64,000 nucleotides of DNA, taken from NCBI GenBank assembly GCA_013398015.1, contig VZRR01012420.1, positions 437,702 to 501,701 on the forward strand. The letters are read 5' to 3'. Below the pieces are notes generated by a model. The model made no database searches, was not told the DNA's origin, and saw nothing but the letters and a program-made list of their open reading frames with translations. The stretch's first letter is position 1. The number at the start of each line of letters is the position of its first letter. This document shows, piece after piece, positions 46,199 through 58,429 of this stretch. Origin of the DNA: Oreocharis arfaki (Eukaryota; Chordata; Aves; Passeriformes; Paramythiidae). Made by a program: the position numbers and the translations under genes.

Positions 46199-47950
46199 AA
46201 TATTTCAGATGACAAGGAAATTGTCTCTTAAGAGAAAAGACTGGAAATTAAGGAGACTTCTAATCACTTCCAAACTTCACACATGGATGGCGTTTTTATA
46301 ATAAGAAATGCTCCAGGGCTGGACTTCCACAATGCTAAATAAATACCAGATAAAAATGCAGTGCTGAACACTCAGATGTGACTTTCATGACAGAAACAGA
46401 GAAGTTCATTCATGTTTTCGTTCTCATTTCTTCCCAGGCTTGCAGTGGAGAGGGACATTCACCTCCACATGACAACTGAGGATGAGCTTCACTACAGTAA
46501 TTGAAGGGTTTGCCTTTGACTTGGTAGAAGATCAAGTTTTTCATGTCCATATAAGACCGTTTCAAAAGCCAACCCACATCACAGCAAATCAGAAGTGACA
46601 CTAAGAAGAGGCGAAAAAAGTAACTCAGCAAGCGTGGAATGAACCAGAATTCCTTTAACAAAGCTCCTGAAATTTTATTTAACGGATAAAACACAAACTG
46701 GTGACTTCTGAATGTTTAGTAAACCTCTAAGCTCCTGTTTGGTGCTCAAGCTGGCATGCTTTTCACTACCCCAAGGCAAACCTTCAGGTGCCAACATCCT
46801 CAGTGATGTGGGTGTGCCTTGCAATCAAAACTCTACCGGCAGAACACTTCTTCCATTAAGTTTTGCAACTTGTCCCATTTCCTTCAACAGTGTGTAAGTT
46901 CAGTGGAAGACAACTTATCTTGCATCAGCTTTGAAATAAACAATGAATCAGTGAGGTGACTTACCCATATTTTAAGTTCTTCTCTTGTGCCTCCATCCTC
47001 CATGGATTCACCACTTTTGTGTCACATGCAAGATGCTGTCCTGTGTCACCCCCCAGACACAGCTAAGCAATCTCACATTTCACGAGAAAGTTCATTGTGA
47101 GTAGTTACAAAGGGACATCTTGCACACTCTGACTTCAGACTGCCTTCAGACAGCTTCTCTGAGCACCTACATGTTTTGCCACTGATAATCTTTTCCTATG
47201 ACTCCTTAACATTTAAACAGCCGAACACAAGAAGTGAGTGAAGAACAGAGTGACTGCTCACCCATGATGGACAGACAACTATAAACAGCAGGACTACCTT
47301 AAAAATCTCCCACTTCTTAGCAGAATATGAGCCATATGTATCATCCTTTAGCATACTGGTCAAGAGAATAAACATTTTAACTTAACTGTCCTTGAAGATT
47401 TGAGATTTCTTTTCATGCTGGTTGCTAGTTTTACATTAGGAAATTAATCACTGAACAGGTAGAATTAGTTTCATCAAATCAGTATGTGAAAAGCGATTTT
47501 AAACAAATGTGGCTTATATTGAAAGACTGGGTATCAGTTACCTCAGCCTTGAAGGTAAATAGGGTCTTGTTAGGTTGTGATAGGATATACCTGCTTGTAT
47601 CATTTATACAACTCTAATTTCTGCCACAGGCTTTTCAAGCCTTCAAACACTGACGTTGATTCATTCAGTTTTTTCTATTCCACTCACGATTTATATTTCC
47701 CAGCAGAAAACGAAGCAATATTAATTACAAAAGTGAGATTTCTACAATGAGATATGTAATTGCCAGTACTGAAGTGCACATTATAAGATCATGCACAATA
47801 TACTCTGCTGACATATTATGTAAAACAAATTTTTGATCTCTTTTGTAATTATCATTTTATCCACCAAAAGTTTAAACTACATGTGTTCCAAGAAGTTAAA
47901 TATATCTGGATTTTTCTCTATCATTGGAGCATGGAAAAACCTGCATTAAC

Positions 47951-49210
47951 AGAATCATAGAACAGTTTGTGTAGGAAGGGATCTTAGAGATCATGCAGTT
48001 CCAACCCCTCTACCATGGGCAGGGACACCTTCCACTAGACCAGGTTGCTCAGAGCCCCATCCAGCCTGGCCTGAGACATCTTCAGGGATGGGACATCCAC
48101 AGCTTCTCTGAGCAACTTGTTCTAGTGTCTCACTGTTCTCACAGGAAAGGATTTCTCTCTGATGTCTAACCTAAATCTCCTCTCAGTTTAAATTCATCCC
48201 CTCCTGTCCTATCTCTATGTGCCCTTGCCAAAAGTTGCTCTACAGCCTTCTTGTAGGCCCCTTTAGGTACTGGAAGAGGCAATCCTCAAATATTAACCAC
48301 CTTTCTTGGGCCCCCTCTTCCCTCCAGGGCTTTATCCCATGCCACTCTACCGAGCAGATCCCTGTAGAGGCCAAATTCTGCTCCCCTGAGGTCCAGGGCA
48401 GTGAGCTTGTTATGCACCTTCCTCACTGCCCTAAGGATCCTGAACTCCACCATTTCAGAGTCACTGCAGCCAAGGCTGCCCGGGAGCACCCCGTTCCCCA
48501 TTAACCCCTCCTTTTTAGTGAGAATAAGGTCCAGCATAGCATCTCTCCTCATAGCTTCTCTATCGCTTGGAGAAGGAAGTTGCCATCAACACTTCCCAGG
48601 AGCATCCTGGATTGCTTCTGTCCTGCTGTGTTGTCTCTCCAATCCTGGTTGGTGTGGCTGAAGTTCCCCAGGAGGACAAAGGCTTGGAAATGTGTGGTCA
48701 CTCCCATCTGTCTCTACAGGGATTCATCCCCTCAGCCGTCCTGGTTGGGCGACCTTCAGCAAGTCTACATTACAGTGTCACGTGTCCCTGCCCTCCCTTT
48801 AATCCTGATCCAGGAGTTCTCAGTCAGCTCCTCATCCAACTCCAGGTGGAGCTCTGTGCACTCCAACTGGTCATTGATGTAGAGAGTGTCACCCCTCCCT
48901 ATGTCCCTGCCTGTCCTTCCCAAAGAGCTTGGCTGCTTCCACTCCAACCCTCCAGTCACAGGAGCCATCCCACCACACCTCTGTGATGCCCATAAATCAC
49001 AGCCCTGCAGGCAGGTGCACAACTCTTAACTCCTCTTGTTTATTCCCCATGGTGAGTGTGTGTGTGATAGAGGCATTCAAGTTGGGCCCTCAATGCAGCC
49101 AAATTACTTGGAGTAGCCAAAAATCCTTTGTGCTGCCCTCCAGCTGCCCTTCAGGTGATCTGTGATCCCTCTCCAGGCTTTGGGAATCTCTGGCTGGCAT
49201 TGAACTGGTG
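47951..49210 (-). mobile_element. CR1 LINE (minus) with internal deletion: endonuclease region joined to 3' end
   Basis: The + strand starts AGAATCATAG, the reverse of a CR1 tail, and runs through the 3' region ('CCATGGGCAGGGACACCTTCC' near 48013-48033) to about 48285. There, instead of the reverse-transcriptase part, it passes straight into the CR1 ORF2 endonuclease region read on the minus strand, which continues to about 48990, with upstream sequence to about 49210. About 1.26 kb is present where a full copy would have more than twice that, so the reverse-transcriptase portion is missing. Reading frames are broken. Confidence 0.88.
48286..49022 (-). pseudogene. CR1 ORF2 endonuclease domain remnant (APE-type), broken
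   Basis: In an active CR1, this N-terminal part of ORF2 nicks genomic DNA to prime reverse transcription. Two minus-strand frames carry it. The upstream one (49022-48765) contains LECTELHLELDEEL and WIRIKGRAG. The downstream one (48552-48286) contains LDLILTKKEGLMG, GSLGCSDSEMVEF and FGLYRDLLGR. The family has a catalytic Ser-Asp-His triplet near the end of the domain; here it reads SDS, so the histidine is lost. Frameshifts and stops separate the two parts, and no reverse-transcriptase domain follows. It is a dead fragment. Confidence 0.82.
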
Positions 49211-50642
49211 TGTATGGTATAGAATTAGGTTCATATTACTACATTCTATTAACATTCAAATCAGGGTAGTGACATCCAAGGTTCCTGCTGGGAATGGGCC
49301 TGACCTCCTTGCTGGTCCATGTCTCCAGCCCTGAGTGCAGCCACCCTGGGGTCCATTCTGGCAATTTGGCAGTAGAGACAATTACTTTCATTACCTACAA
49401 ATGCTCCCTGCTGCTGTTGAGTCTAATAATAGAGACACAGCCTCAAGTTTCAAACAAAGACAAGAAGAAAAGAGCCTTTCTGGTGGCTATAGATGTTCTC
49501 CATAGGTAGAAGCTTTTTTGGTAGCAGGCAACTATTGATACTGTTAACCACCTGCAGCCCTGGTCCCCAGTGTAGTCACTTGTGCAATTCAATTAACATT
49601 TAATTTGCTTCCTTTCATCTAAGAGAGAGTATACAGAGATTTCAGATGGATTCTGCTGCCCAGGAAAGGTTTTTATGACTACCAGTGAGAAGTTTCGGGG
49701 ACTCATTATAGGTTTCAATACATTTTTTTGTATTGTTTAGTCACATATCCACATGCAGAAACAGGAATGATCCCACACTGGTACCCGCTTTGGTGTGTAT
49801 GAACATCCTTCCTCCGGTGCATGTACATTTCCAGAGCTTCCAGGCTGGAAACCCTTGCTGGGTTTCCTCATATGCAGGTACCCTGCAACCCTTGTAAAGC
49901 TGCCAGGGACAGAGCACATCCCTGCACATCAGAGCCCTGTGGAGCCACAAGCACAACTGGGAATTTTTCTCTATTCAGAACCTCTGATCTTCTATAACGT
50001 TCAGTGGTTTGTCACCTTCCCTGAATAGAGCTTCATCAAAGCACATCTTCATGTTAAGTCTGGCTACAGGGAGCGAGACAGTAGAAGATGGCACTTCACT
50101 TCCATCTCAGTTCCCTAGGGCTGGTTGTAGCAAAAGAGAGAGGAAATGTCACCGTCTGCTTTGCTCCCAGTCCTGTCTCCTGTCTCTGTCAACACTGTAT
50201 GCCCTGCCTTTATTGTTTTCTTGAACTTTTGGCTGTCTCTGAATATTTTTCAGAAGGGCCAGAAGACTCAGCCTGTTCAATGACTTTCACGGATACAGGC
50301 AATTGCTTCCTTCCTTCTAAAAGGGGAGGGAGAATGCTGACAATGACTAAAGAACAGTCAGGTATCACAGCCGTTTTGCAGAAGTTTCAATGATCTTCCC
50401 CTGCCCCAGTTCCTGAAAAAAACCAAACAAAAAAAAGGGACAGTATTTGGCAAAGCTGTGCATGCATACAAATGTATGTATCAAGTGTTTCCAAGTAACT
50501 CGGGAACCCAACGACTTTAAGATTAGCCATAATTTTCTCAGCAAAAGCACACATAAAAATGAGGGTTCATTTATGACAGGAGCTGGAGCCAGGAATCATA
50601 ATTACTCTGATGAACCTGAAAATTTGTAGCTGATGCAGAAAT

Positions 50643-50698
50643 CATTAGTGAAGTCTTACGTAAAAGCTTACATTAGTGAAGTCCTAGAAAAAGCTTCC
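50643..50698. repeat. Two-copy tandem duplication, 28-bp period
   Basis: CATTAGTGAAGTCTTACGTA at 50643 recurs at 50671 as CATTAGTGAAGTCCTAGAAA, each followed by AAGCTT. Confidence 0.85.
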
Positions 50699-51205
50699 TA
50701 TGTAAGGGAAGTTTTTTCTACATTCTAGTGTATACATAAATTTCTCCGTTTCTCTTTCTCACATTCATTTTCAGGAAGACAAGAAAATAATTAATAGGTG
50801 ATTGCATTACCTAGGAAAGAGATTCTACTGTTGGATAGGTTTATGGAAATAAGGAACAATTAATTTGTCATCAGTTTTATGCTAGTAATAAAAAATATTT
50901 ATCTGCCTGGAAGGATTTGCATGAACCTTGATATCTGATTAATAGTAAGAGTTGTTAATATTAAAATGAGAGCTAAATCTTCTGATTAGCTCTTACCACA
51001 GCAAACCTACAACAGATCTGCTGTTATGGATGTACGTATTCTGGCTTTAGAGGAGATACCAGAGTCTGGCCCAAAAGAATATTTTAGAAAAGGAAAGGTC
51101 ACTGTGAACTCTAATTTTATGCCCAGTGTGATGAGTTATTGGCAAGGAGAGCAACCACTTAACCGCCTAGCTTCCATTTCTGGTCACAAACATTAATGGG
51201 TTTCT

Positions 51206-51290
51206 CTTAACCCCTGTGTGAGGAAGGTCAGCATTATCCCGGTTTCAAAGATGAAGAATTGTGCAGAGAAAAGCAAATGCAAGGATTTTT
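51206..51290 (+). repeat. Possible MIR-like SINE relic
   Basis: The order CCCTGTGTGAGGAAGGTCAG, ATTATCCCGGTTTCAAAGATG, then GAATTGTGCAGAGAAAAGC resembles the MIR core (…CCTGTGAGGTAGGT…ATTATCCC…ACAGATGAGGAAACTGAGGC…). The match is weak, as expected for a repeat older than birds. Confidence 0.45.
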
Positions 51291-54200
51291 ATGCTTCTGA
51301 ACCTTAGTCGAGCTGCTAAGTTATAATTGACTTGGCTCCCATGCCTCAGACCACGTTATATGGGTATGATCTACAACTTACTCCTTTGCAGGAGGTCACA
51401 GAGACCTGAGACATGGGCTCTGTCGAGATGCTGCATCCCATGTGAAGGAGATGCTAAATTCATACAGAGGTGAGGACACCCAGAGGTTTTAAACTGTCCC
51501 CAGCTTTCTCATTGCCTCCATCCCAGCTGGGTGCATCATGTTTGTTTTTGGGAACTGCTGTCCCGGCCCTGCTGTCTGTGCTCACCTGTGGTGCCCCCTC
51601 TGAATCAGCAGCACTGCTGTGTGTGCCAGAGAGCACCAAAAGCCACAGAAGCCTGGGGAAGGATGGATGGCCTCGTACACAGTGACAGAGAGCTGTATTC
51701 CATTCTGCTTATCCAGATTTTGGGCAAGATCTAATTAGCTTTGATCACCTGTGTAAAATGAAGTATCGAATCTTGTACTCCTAATTAGGAGTTTCTCTGA
51801 AAACCAGGCAGTACTAAACACTTTGTTCAACAAAATCTGAACAATAATAGTAGGGCTTTGGGACTGCTTTTGATCCCAGTTTTCCTTTCAGTCCATGACA
51901 GATGAAAAAGCTTGTAAATCCAGGTTGGCAATCTGAAGGAACTCCTTTGCCTTTGGACACTGGAATGCTTTAAAATATGCCTTTGTTTTGGGCACCAGCT
52001 CACATACAAAAGAGCATCCACCCTCCATTTCATTAGTACGGAAACTGAATAAAAAAGAAGCAGGAAATTAGCCTAGAAAAAAATATTTTTTTGTGCTCCA
52101 GTATGATTTCTTGCATCCAAAAGTTTTATAGGCAACAAATAAATATATTTAGGTTTATAGAAGATTGACCAGGTGACATCACTGAAGTTTACTTTTATCT
52201 TGATCATTCCTGTTTGAGGATTACCACTCTGTGATGGAAGACCTCTGCCTCTGTCCTGAAGACTGTGACAAGATGATTACTATATTAATAGCATCAGCAA
52301 AGAGAGCATACAGTTCACATGGAGGCAAATGCAGCTTTAGTGCTTCCTACACAGCAGAATCTTTTCCAGATGAACAAGATCTCACAAAATCCCTGTTATA
52401 GATCTAGATAACTAACTCTGACATTGGCAATTTTAAAGTCAATAGGGATCATATTTGAGCTTTTGTGGATTGAAAGAGTTCCCTTGTCCTTGGTGAAGGA
52501 TTTGGGCATCTCTGCCTTCCTTCTTACTCTCTTGTCTGTAAATTACAAATCCAGTTTTGATGACTGGCTCACCCTTCTGAAGCTGAGCCAGTCCATCCTC
52601 AAAGCAAGACCTTTAGTCCTACCCCTGTACTGACATCTGGACATTGACCTTAATGTTTTATCACACATTACCTTTATTTGCCTAAGTTAACTCAAAAAAA
52701 TATGATCCTAGGGTAGTTTCTTCAGGTAATTTTCCTTCACAGGAAGATGTGAGCATCAACTCCCAGTGCAGATTTCTATTCCAGGCAACTCCTTGAATAA
52801 CCAGGACTGTTTGTAGAGATGGCAGCTCACTCATAATCCAGTGCCTTCCAGGCTGGTGTTCTCTTCTTGCAAGTACCTCAGTGCCATTTGCAATTCCACT
52901 TCCCACCTACCAGAAGAGCAGCCAGCATAGATATGATCGTGCCTCAGTGTCAGTGAGTTTGAACATAGTGACGTAGTTCAGGCAGAAAGTTTCTTGAAAT
53001 GGCTGAAAACAATTGAGCCAGAGAGTTAAGGACCAGTCAGGCTAGCTTGAATTTCTAGAAAAACTGTTAGAATTGATAATCAAGCTACTGCAAAGCACTT
53101 GGAATTTAAACCAATGCTGTGACTATATAGAAATATTGCAGTTAGAGCACTACTTTAAAGAAACTGCAGTCACACACAGGTCAGTGCTAGAACTAAATAT
53201 CTCTGGAGACTTCTTTGCAATCTGAAAATAAATCCAAGCCAAAACCCCAAATTCTCAGAGCAATTACCTTCATTTTAGCTTTTTCCAAGTGTAAAACTCC
53301 TAACACATTGAATTAATTCTAGAAATACTTATGTGAAACATCTAAAGCTCAGAGGAAAACAATTCTTTCAAGTAGTGAAGTTGAAATCAAGAAGAAGTTG
53401 CCGATTTTTTTCAGGAGAGCAAAGATCTACATAATAAATTCCATCAACTGAGAACTGTAGCTCTTGCTCCCACCCATCACACATATGTTTTCAATGACTC
53501 CACATTTTTTATGTGATCATACAATTGTGCAGAATTACTGGCAGTGTACACATTTTAAGCTTCAGTATCTGAATGCACGTTTCAGTGTAGCTGCGAACCT
53601 GCTTGTCATCCACTTCTGCCATTTTACCAATGCTGAAAGAGATTTGTTTGAAGAGTTCAGAACATGCATGGAAGTGGGTTAGTAAAAACTTCAGTTTAAC
53701 TTTACCCAAATAAGACAACACATGGCACTTTTTCCAGGAAGAAAATACTGGTTTATTTTGGTTTTATGTTTAAAGTTACTTGTGTGTCTTGGCAGAAAGA
53801 CTCATCTGACAGGTAATGCTGTGATGAAGGTCTGACATGTTCTAAATCCTCCTGTCTGCTGCCTCAGCGAAATGAGGGAATGTGCATTAAACCACAGATT
53901 TGCAATTTATGTGATGACAAAGAAAGCCACAGAAAGCACCCTCTTCATTGCACTATGACTGTCTATTAGAATGAACAGTACTGAAAGCCTTGGAAATGAA
54001 AAGAATGTCTCCTGACATGTCAGAAGACAAGGACAGCTCTCTGAATACTCAAAGGGATGTGTACAGTAGAAAATAAACAGGACCAGGTCTCAGGTTCAAG
54101 AGCTGGGCCATGGTTATTCACCCTGTTTAGCTGTTAGCGTGCTCTCTAGGCTGTATTTCCTCTGGGTCAACCAGAAGTGCCCGGAACAGTGTGAAAAACA

Positions 54201-55011
54201 GGACGTGCAAGGGACCATTCCCAGAAGACAGACTGGTTATAGCCACCTCCTTTTTGTGGGAAAGGTTTGTCGTAGAAGAGGGGTGTAGTTTGTTTTTTTT
54301 GCTAATCTAAGTGCCTCAACAACCAAGAGATTGGGTAAAGACTGGGACTGTCCTGGAAATTTCAACATCACAACACATCCACATAAAGTGAAGAAAACAT
54401 GCTTTTTGCCTTATTATTTTATCTGTCTTCTATTTTGTAATGAAGATGCTTTCAGGGCAGCTTGAACTGGTGATTTAGATTGCTTCTTTCATTTACAACA
54501 GCTAAGGATTCATAATGAAAAGGAATTACATGAGTTCTTTTTCTTTGTTATTTGATTCATCTGAGCCTAGCTCTGCAGATCACAGGAAAATACACTGTGA
54601 CCCTTTTTACCAGTCCTTTCCTAATTTCACAGTTTACTAATTTTCATAAATATCAGAAAGAACAAAATTATTAAGGAGTGCTTGGTAACTTCTGGAGTAT
54701 CCATGCTGAAAATGCATAGATGATGATTATCATCAGCAACTCCTCCTGTAGAATCTGTCACAGGCAGTCTTTATAAAATGTCTTGATGGAAGAAGTCTGT
54801 TCAATAGAAAACTGATAAATATTCAGATGTATTTTTCAGTGAAAAATTTCTGGTTTTTTTTTTCAATCACCATATTGTTTTATTACCTTGAAAATATGAA
54901 CAGTATTAACAAAGAATATGCCTGTTAGGTAAATGAAATTAAAGCCTCTCTTACAGTGCGACTGGATGCAATTGATATGGAAAGACCGAGTGCACAACGA
55001 TTAGATGTAGG

Positions 55012-55346
55012 TTAGGTGGAGCCAGACTCTTTCTCAGAGGTACACAGTGAAAGATGAGACAGTGGTCACAGATTGCACCAAGAGAAATTCTGAGTGCAGA
55101 AAAAAAAAAAGTCAAAATTCTGAGTTTACAGGAAAAAAAAAAAGTCAAAATTAACATGGTCAAACATTGATATAATAATTATCCTGAGAGTCACTTGTTG
55201 TGGCATATCTCTCCTTGGTGATATTAAAAACTTGATTGGAGAAGGTCCAGGGAAAACTAATGTAATTTTGGAGTTGGCACAAGTCTGCATAGGGTATTAG
55301 ATCCAATGAGCTCCTGAAATCCCTTCCAACAATTTTTTCTATGGTT
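55012..55346 (+). mobile_element. Old CR1 LINE fragment carrying a local duplication
   Basis: Recognisable CR1 blocks in order: 'CCAGACTCTTTCTCAGAGGTAC' near 55023-55044, 'GATTGCACCAAGAGAAATTCTG' near 55071-55092, 'CTCCTTGGTGATATTAAAAAC' near 55211-55231 and 'CTCCTGAAATCCCTTCCAAC' near 55311-55330, ending TTTCTATGG. All are strongly diverged, and the tail octamers are nearly gone. It is probably one of the oldest CR1 copies in the window. A 30-bp poly-A-containing unit is duplicated inside it at 55085-55151. Confidence 0.78.
55085..55151. repeat. Tandem duplication with poly-A core inside CR1
   Basis: AAATTCTGAGTGCAG + A-run + GTCA is followed by AAATTCTGAGTTTACAGG + A-run + GTCA, then the start of a third unit, AAATT. 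The period is about 30-34 bases. Confidence 0.85.
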
Positions 55347-57155
55347 TTGGATCCAAAAATCCAAAAATATAATAATTTCAAGCTGTGATTGGAACAAACT
55401 TTATAAAAAGTTAATACAACAATTCTCCATAAAGCAAATAAGTAAATATTATAGGAGTCTGAGACCTCTACTTACACCTCTAGTGTGCTACTGACTGTCC
55501 AGGCACACCAAGGATAGTCTGTGCTCCAAACTCACAAGTTGTCACTCACTCAAACTAATACAGTCACTTATAGAGTGATCTTAAATTGAATCTGGGGATA
55601 CACCATAGAAATATCTTCATCTGTAAATGTAACCTTAGATTTTACAGTGTGAGCAGAGCTGATAGATGAAGCTAAAAGAGTTTATTGGGGGACTCTTCTC
55701 ATTCTAAGGTGGGCACCTTATTTTTTTCAGGTGAATCATCCTAAACTTCACTGACTGCAGTGACCAGGGTGCTTTCCTGACTGTTCTGTGAGGTACGAGG
55801 AGGACAGATATGTTCTAAGTACATAATGTTGAGATGGATCTTGTCCATAGCATTTTATAAGAGTTTAACATCATCCTGTCTAACTTCTATTCTACAAATA
55901 CGAAAAATGAAGCCTAAGGTGGTGACCTGGCCCCCTCAGATCATATCAAATCATGTGGAAACACAACTCAAGATTTTCAGCATTGAGTTAACCATGCACT
56001 CCCACAGACCGCACAGTTCAATAATACCAGAGCTACAACAAGGAGAGACAAGCTTTTATTAAATGTCATCCATTGCTCATTATGCTAATTAAAGATCTGG
56101 AAGGGTTGTGCAGGACTTGGCTATGATTTAGAAGCAGACTGTGTTCATACATGGTAGGCTGGTAACGCTGGCAGGCAGGAGCAATAATGGATATATTACT
56201 TGCTAGAGGAATCTGTGGCTTTGGGGATTTTAAGGAGGTATATGAAAACATAAACTTATGTTTAGTATTAAAATTATATTTTAGTTTGAAAATTGTAGAA
56301 GGAAGAATTTGCAGGGAAAAAACCCACATTAAAATTTAAAGTTCAAGAAAACCTATTCCTGAGATCCTTGATACTCAGCATCTCTACTCACTGTGTTTAA
56401 ATAAAGTTTATGTGTGACATAGATGTCAAACCACCCTGGACTGGAATGAGCAGGGAATACATGGAATAGTCCACTGCCACAATGCCAGCTTTGAAAAAAA
56501 TATCTTTCAATCCACAGATTCTTCCAGGTTCAACAACATTTACCTGGGTGTAACCCAAGCCCTGACCTGGGAAAGTTACAGTGCCTGAAGGTCTAAGATT
56601 AGCATCCACTTTGTTCCCAAGCTCCTTTACAAATGATATTCAAAATGTATGGCTTGTTCTTCTTTCCCTTACTGCTCTATAGATGTCAGGGTCTTTGATA
56701 GACTGCACTGGCATGAGTAGGATTTACTCGTATTATAAAATTAATGAGTTTTTACTTATACTGAGGCAATACAGCAGCAGTACTAAAAATCTCACAGTTT
56801 CAACATACATTAACCGATACTGAGGTTTCAAGGCTTCTTAGAGAGCAGATCCAAGCCTCAGGATTCAAACTTGACAACCTGTTTAAATCAAACTCTCAGC
56901 CTGGCATACAAGCAGATAAGCTTTCTTTTTGGCCTGCCCTGGAGAGGAGAGTCTGTTCTTTATCCATATGAATAACACAAGCTGGGTTTGGGTCTTAAAT
57001 CAATGCAAATTCCTCAGCGGGAATTTGTATCTAGGTCCACATTTCTCATTATAACTTCTGTCAAGGAGGGAAAAAGAAAACTACACATATCCAGGTGAAA
57101 CCACATGAAAACTACTGCCTATTAAACTTCTGCTCCTCTTTTTTCTGCTGGTCTC
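55347..57155. other. Non-coding stretch with a MIR-like relic
   Basis: No gene recognised. A MIR-like segment lies at 55868-55985. The rest is AT-rich single-copy sequence with frames below 90 codons. Confidence 0.5.
55868..55985 (+). repeat. Possible MIR-like SINE relic
   Basis: The sequence runs 'ACATCATCCTGTC', 'TTCTATTCTACAAATACGAA', 'AATGAAGCCTAAGGTGGTGAC', 'CATGTGGAAACACAACTCAAG'. This parallels the MIR order of a cATTTTACAGATGaggAAACTGAGGC block, a GTGACTTGCCC block and a GGCAGAACTCAAG-type block. Divergence is high; an L3-type relic is the main alternative. Confidence 0.45.
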
Positions 57156-57345
57156 TGTGGTGGATTCACCTTGGCCAAAGGACAGGTGACCACCCGCCCT
57201 CTGTATCACTTCCCCTCCAAAATAACAAAAGGCTCGTGAGTTGAGACAAGGAAGGTCACTCACCCACTACCATCATGGGCAAAACAGATTTTACTTGGGG
57301 AAACTGGGGATATGAGAAACCAAATTTCTCTGGTGACAAAGGAAA
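57156..57345 (-). mobile_element. ERVL-type LTR fragment (minus), 3' part
   Basis: The + strand begins TGTGGTGGATTCACCTTGGCC and continues with 'GGTGACCACCCGCCC', 'CTCGTGAGTTGAGACAAGGA', 'CACTCACCCACTACCATCATGG', 'GGCAAAACAGATTTTACTTGGGG'. This is the reverse of the 3' end of the same avian ERVL LTR family as at 30960-31601. Only the last 190 bases of the LTR remain; homology fades near 57345. Confidence 0.8.
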
Positions 57346-58429
57346 TATTAAATACGTTTTCTACAGATTGGTACATAAGGACACACGTATTTTACTTCTG
57401 TGGGGTTGTCAACAACACAAATTGCCTCTCTTCATTGTGAGATCCTGTGCAGGTAGAAGATTAACTAGAGATCTGCCTACAGGCAGGAGCAAGAGTTACT
57501 ATAGTGACAAGTTGAAGAGGGAAGTTAGAGGAAAATGAGAGCCTGAGAGTTTATCCAATCTGGATGTCCTCCAATGTATGGAACACTGCTGTTGTTATAA
57601 AAAAAAAATCTCTTAGATCCAAGGTGTTATGAGACTCCAAGGTGATAGAATCTGAATATCCAGGTCTTGAAGATGTACCCCAAACCCCAGAAGTTTAAGT
57701 GTTTCTCCATTTGGTTCAATAACAAATTTTGTAAGACAGTGATCCTGTCATTAATGATCAAGGAAATCACATAAGTAGGGATGTAATCACAGAACTCTAA
57801 ATCCTTCTTGGGTATATCAGAGGTAATGGAAAGATAATTCACAAAGATTAGAAACAGATGAAAGTGAGGCTTAGAACTGATTGGAGGATGTTCTTTTGCC
57901 CTCATGTATGTTAATACCTGTCTCAAAAATCGTGAAAAACCTCACTTATATAGCCAAAAAACTTCAGAATTTTTATGCTTGCCCAAAAGAGAATATTCTG
58001 CAAAACCCAGATGGTTTCCTTGCACACAAATCATTACATTTTGTAATTTTTTTAAATGTAAATGTAAAAAAACCAAAGGCATGAAATGCTCTCTCAAAGT
58101 GAAGAGTATCTCTTGAAGAAGCTAAAGAAATGCAGAGGCTGGTCAGCAGCTGAGGGGTCGTTATCTGAATTGACACACCTGGTCTGCTCTTGGCTGAGAG
58201 AATCTGTACAAGGTTACACTGCACTACACAAACTATCCCAAATTACCAAAAGTGTGCAAACAGAATTATTACCATAGTAATAAATAAATTTGTCCATAAT
58301 CCAAAGCAAAGAAATTGAAATTTCTTTAGGGGGGAAAAAATCATTGAAAACTAAAAACGGATAGGAAAATTAATTCAGAAAGAATTAGGAGCTCAATTCT
58401 TTTTATGATTCTGGTGAGAATGAGTAATG
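57346..58429. other. Non-coding stretch, nothing recognised
   Basis: About 1.1 kb of AT-rich sequence. Several overlapping frames of 60-99 codons on both strands show no domain. A poly-A run of about ten lies at 57599-57608. Confidence 0.5.

Larger units (their letters stand above)
39547..47950. other. Long single-copy non-coding stretch
   Basis: About 8.4 kb without a recognisable gene or transposon. It includes a 164-codon frame at 41922-42416 (-), close to the longest expected by chance; a wobble-paired hairpin at 44321-44384; an AAT microsatellite at 44622-44641; a C-rich quadruplex-type tract at 46175-46198; and a GC-richer patch at 45220-45720. Confidence 0.5.
49211..55011. other. Single-copy non-coding stretch with a MIR-like relic
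   Basis: No gene supported. The start of this stretch (49211-50030) may include a little more of the CR1 5' region. It contains a two-copy 28-bp duplication at 50643-50698, a MIR-like segment at 51206-51290 and a GC-richer patch at 51480-51690 without a meaningful open frame. Frames at 50009-50393 overlap in two registers, each about 70-100 codons, and look random. Confidence 0.5.

Noticed and set aside
48567..48986. 139-codon plus-strand frame
   Set aside because: Antisense to the CR1 endonuclease remnant.
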